NCBI RefSeq assembly: GCF_000472925.1
Contig: NZ_AXAS01000012.1
Coordinates: 143,362-207,361 of the forward strand
Length of the DNA stretch: 64,000 nucleotides
Direction of reading: 5' to 3'
Source of the DNA: Bradyrhizobium sp. Ec3.3
GTDB lineage: Bacteria; Pseudomonadota; Alphaproteobacteria; Rhizobiales; Xanthobacteraceae
A program made the translations under genes and the position numbers. Below, in pieces: positions 61,742-64,000 of this stretch (positions are counted from its first letter, which is position 1; every line of letters begins with the position of its first letter). A model generated the notes under the pieces. It did not search any database and was not told the DNA's origin. It was given only the letters and a program-made list of their open reading frames with translations.

Positions 61742-61941
61742 TCAAACAACGCCTGCCGCGCCCACGTGTCCCGCTGCGGCGGCCGGCCGGAAGCCCGGCG
61801 CGGTGTATAGCACGCGGCCGGCCTTCTTGGCCAGCGCTATGCCACTATAGCAAATGTGTGATTTTTGTAATATTTTCAGCACGATAGCGGGCACATGGGC
61901 CCACCAATGAGACCCCGGAACCGTAGAACTACGGGCCGACC

Positions 61942-62310
61942 TCACGAGCCCTGGGGCAGCTTTCCGTCGGGGCTCGCATTATCCACAGCCTTGGGCAGCT
62001 CCTGGGCCAGGATCTGGCTGAGCTGGTCGACCGGGATGTTGTAGCGCGCGGCAAGCTGCCTGACCGTGTCGTTGCCGAGCACCCGGCGGAGCTGGTCGGC
62101 CGAGATCGGCAGGTTCTGGCCGTTGCCGAGCCACGACTTGACCTGATCGGCGAAGCCCGCCTGCTCGAGCTTGGCGACGATGGCACCCAGGCCGCCCTGG
62201 TTGTTGCTGCCGAGCACCTCGTTGAGCACGGCCGGCAACACCGCTGCGCCAAGCTGGCCGAGCGCGCTGCGGAACGCGGGGTTGTTTTCCAGCGCGTCGA
62301 AGATTCCCAT
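61942..62310 (-). CDS. YidB/DUF937 family protein
   Basis: A 122-residue protein: MGIFDALENNPAFRSALGQL, then VLPAVLNEVLGSNNQGGLGA, SWLGNGQNLPISADQLRRVL and ARYNIPVDQLSQILAQELPK. This is the DUF937/YidB layout; no function is established. ATG at 62310 has GGGGAGACGGCCC upstream. Longer readings through to 62694 are frames of the neighbour's other strand. Confidence 0.9.
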   Translation of the reverse strand: MGIFDALENNPAFRSALGQLGAAVLPAVLNEVLGSNNQGGLGAIVAKLEQAGFADQVKSWLGNGQNLPISADQLRRVLGNDTVRQLAARYNIPVDQLSQILAQELPKAVDNASPDGKLPQGS

Positions 62311-62425
62311 GGGCCGTCTCCCCTTGCGCCTGATGCGCGTTGCCTTCGTCGATTGAGCGCCGCCCGCCGGTCGGCCGTCAAGCTGCGCCCAATCACATTC
62401 CTGTCTGCGCCCGGCCCCGCCTCGC

Positions 62426-63085
62426 CTACGCGGTTTCGAACTTCTCGATGACCAGCGTTTCGGCGAGCCCGTCGCGCGTCCATTCCTGGAATGCCGGCTG
62501 CGCCAGCATGGTGTCCATATAGGCGCGCGTCTGCGGCGTGACCTCGATCGCATAGGTGCGGAAGCGGTGTACCACCGGCGCATACATCGCATCCGCCGCG
62601 CCGAAGCGGCCGAACAGGTAGGGCCCGCCCGCGCCATAGCGCTCGCGGCACTGCTGCCAGATCTCCTGCACGCGGGCGACGTTGGCCTGCGCATCCGCCG
62701 ACAGTGTCACGGGACGCACCGGACGATGCAGGTTCATGCCGCATTCGCTGCGCAGCGCCATGAAGCCGGAATGCATCTCGGCGCACACTGAACGGGCATG
62801 TGCGCGCGCCGCGGCGTCATCGGGCCACAGCTTCTTCTCCGGAAAGCGCTCGGCGATGTATTCGATGATGCTGAGCGAATCCCACACCGTGACGTCGCCA
62901 TCGACCAACACCGGCACCTTGCCGGCGCGGCTGAACGAGATGATGCGCTGCTTGTCTGCGGGATTGTCGGTGTAGAGCGGGATCACGACCTCCTCGAACG
63001 GGATGTCGTTGGCGCGCAGCGCGAGCCATGGCCGCATCGACCATGACGAGTAGTTCTTGTTGCCGATCGCGAGCTTCAGCGCCAT
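62426..63085 (-). CDS. Glutathione S-transferase family protein
   Basis: A 219-residue two-domain protein. The thioredoxin-like N-domain begins LKLAIGNKNYSSWSMRPWLA with the Ser/Tyr active-site region, then AGKVPVLVDGDVTVWDSLSI with the cis-Pro and glutathione-binding DS motif. The C-domain (FGRFGAADAMYAPVVHRFRT) has the N-capping motif. It resembles the maleylacetoacetate-isomerase-like/zeta or stringent-starvation-like GSTs; the substrate is unknown. ATG at 63085. Confidence 0.92.
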   Translation of the reverse strand: MALKLAIGNKNYSSWSMRPWLALRANDIPFEEVVIPLYTDNPADKQRIISFSRAGKVPVLVDGDVTVWDSLSIIEYIAERFPEKKLWPDDAAARAHARSVCAEMHSGFMALRSECGMNLHRPVRPVTLSADAQANVARVQEIWQQCRERYGAGGPYLFGRFGAADAMYAPVVHRFRTYAIEVTPQTRAYMDTMLAQPAFQEWTRDGLAETLVIEKFETA

Positions 63086-63210
63086 GTGACTGGTCCTTCT
63101 CAAATGCTGGTCCATCAAGCCGCTGCTTTTAACGCCATCGCGTGCACGCAATCAATCGTTGCCGCGACGGAACATGCATGGCAATCCTGCGCGGCAACGA
63201 GAGGATCACA

Positions 63211-63909
63211 ATGAGCGGATACTGGGTCGACATGGCAGCGGTCGGCTTTTTCGTGCTGGAATGGCTGGTCTACGCCGCCACGCTGGAGCACTCGGCCTAT
63301 GGCCGCGACAGCCTGTCGGCGCGCATGAACCGCTACCGCGAGGTCTGGGTGCGCCGGCTGCTCGACCGCGAGGCGCGCATGGTCGACATGCAGATCATGG
63401 CCTCGCTCCAGAACGGCACCGCCTTCTTTGCCTCCACCAGCCTCATCGCGCTCGGCGGCGCGCTGGCGCTGCTGCATGCGACCAACGATGCACTCGTCAT
63501 CCTCTCAAAGCTGCCGGTCGATCTCAGCCCCTCGCCCGCGCTGTGGGAGCTGAAGTGCGTCGGCCTCGTCCTGATCTGCGTCTACGCCTTCTTCAAGTTC
63601 GCCTGGGCCTATCGCCTGTTCAACTATGTCGCGATCCTGTTCGGCGGCATGCCGCCGGCCTCCCAGCGCGGCACACCGGAAGCCGAAGCCCACGTCATCC
63701 GCACCTCCCGCCTGTTCGAATCGGCCGGCCGTCACTTCAACCGCGGCCAGCGCGCCTTCTTCTTCGCGCTCGGCTATCTCGGCTGGTTCGTCAGCCCCTG
63801 GGTGCTGTTCGTGACCACGGCGGCGGTCGTCATCGTGACGTGGCGGCGGCAGTTCGCATCCAGCGCGTGGGCGGCGATGGCGCCGGAGGAAGCGTCGCCG
63901 AAGGGCTAG
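63211..63909 (+). CDS. DUF599 membrane protein
   Basis: A 232-residue inner-membrane protein with four helices (AAVGFFVLEWLVYAATLEHS; NGTAFFASTSLIALGGALAL; LVLICVYAFFKFAWAYRLFN; PWVLFVTTAAVVIVTWRRQF). LEHSAYGRDSLSARMNRYRE and the RSNRLAFFALGYLGW-type segment (here RAFFFALGYLGWF) are those of DUF599. Function unknown. ATG at 63211 has AGAGGA upstream. The remaining 91 bases of the window hold no gene. Confidence 0.9.
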   Translation: MSGYWVDMAAVGFFVLEWLVYAATLEHSAYGRDSLSARMNRYREVWVRRLLDREARMVDMQIMASLQNGTAFFASTSLIALGGALALLHATNDALVILSKLPVDLSPSPALWELKCVGLVLICVYAFFKFAWAYRLFNYVAILFGGMPPASQRGTPEAEAHVIRTSRLFESAGRHFNRGQRAFFFALGYLGWFVSPWVLFVTTAAVVIVTWRRQFASSAWAAMAPEEASPKG

Positions 63910-64000
63910 CACTACTTTGGCAGAATCTATTTGCGCCAGTGTTTTTCAAGGATTTGTTTTCGGCAGTATGGGCACCGCTGAGACGGCGGCCGAAGGATGA

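Overview
The window reads as chromosome of a slow-growing rhizobial alphaproteobacterium, most probably Bradyrhizobium or a close relative. The reasons are the GC-rich coding sequence, alphaproteobacterial markers (MipZ, DivK/PleD, the EipB/DUF1849 envelope protein, DUF1489, DUF3572, DUF983), a phasin gene preceded by two PhaR-type operators, boxes matching the FixK2/FNR consensus, and several families of short palindromic intergenic repeats. This assignment rests on recognising families, not on a database search. No tRNA, rRNA or CRISPR array was seen.

Region by region. (1) 1-7.4 kb is an accessory-looking stretch: an SDR oxidoreductase divergent from an HxlR regulator across an inverted-repeat operator, an OpgC-type membrane acyltransferase, an alpha/beta hydrolase fused to an IalB-like domain, a DUF5939-class III nucleotide cyclase and a ketopantoate-reductase-like enzyme. 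Three FixK2/FNR-like boxes lie in its intergenic gaps. (2) 7.2-17.1 kb is housekeeping: topA-rnr-DUF983-NUDIX in tight succession, a membrane protein, a flavin-dependent monooxygenase and rpmG with its terminator. (3) 17.1-21.8 kb is a segment bounded by 97-bp inverted repeats that differ at 3 positions. It holds an ABC-type substrate-binding protein, a MITE-like element, a PDZ-alpha/beta hydrolase, a DUF2867 protein and very small genes. (4) 21.8-29.5 kb has a large arylsulfatase under a fourth FixK2-like box, small membrane and secreted proteins, a two-gene cassette of unknown function (DUF6745 plus a small His-rich protein) and amtB. (5) 29.5-47.5 kb returns to chromosome backbone: pleD/divK, DUF3572-dinB, an ACT protein, two RidA paralogues, eipB, a phosphodiesterase, a FemAB-like acyltransferase, HIT, trmO, azlCD, a lytic transglycosylase, a HAD phosphatase, a nitrilase divergent from an AraC regulator, an ionotropic-glutamate-receptor-like channel, and small envelope proteins with a cytochrome c. 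(6) 47.5-64 kb has clpS/clpA, a phasin, a DD-carboxypeptidase with SPOR domain, a J-domain membrane protein, a VWA protein, mipZ, panC, and several conserved proteins of unknown function.

Themes. Cell-cycle and division control (DivK, PleD, MipZ, ClpS/ClpA), envelope maintenance (OpgC, EipB, DacA-type peptidase, lytic transglycosylase) and probable oxygen-responsive control (four FixK2-like boxes) recur. The least explained parts are the inverted-repeat-bounded segment, the DUF6745 cassette, the hydrolase-IalB fusion and the glutamate-receptor-like channel.
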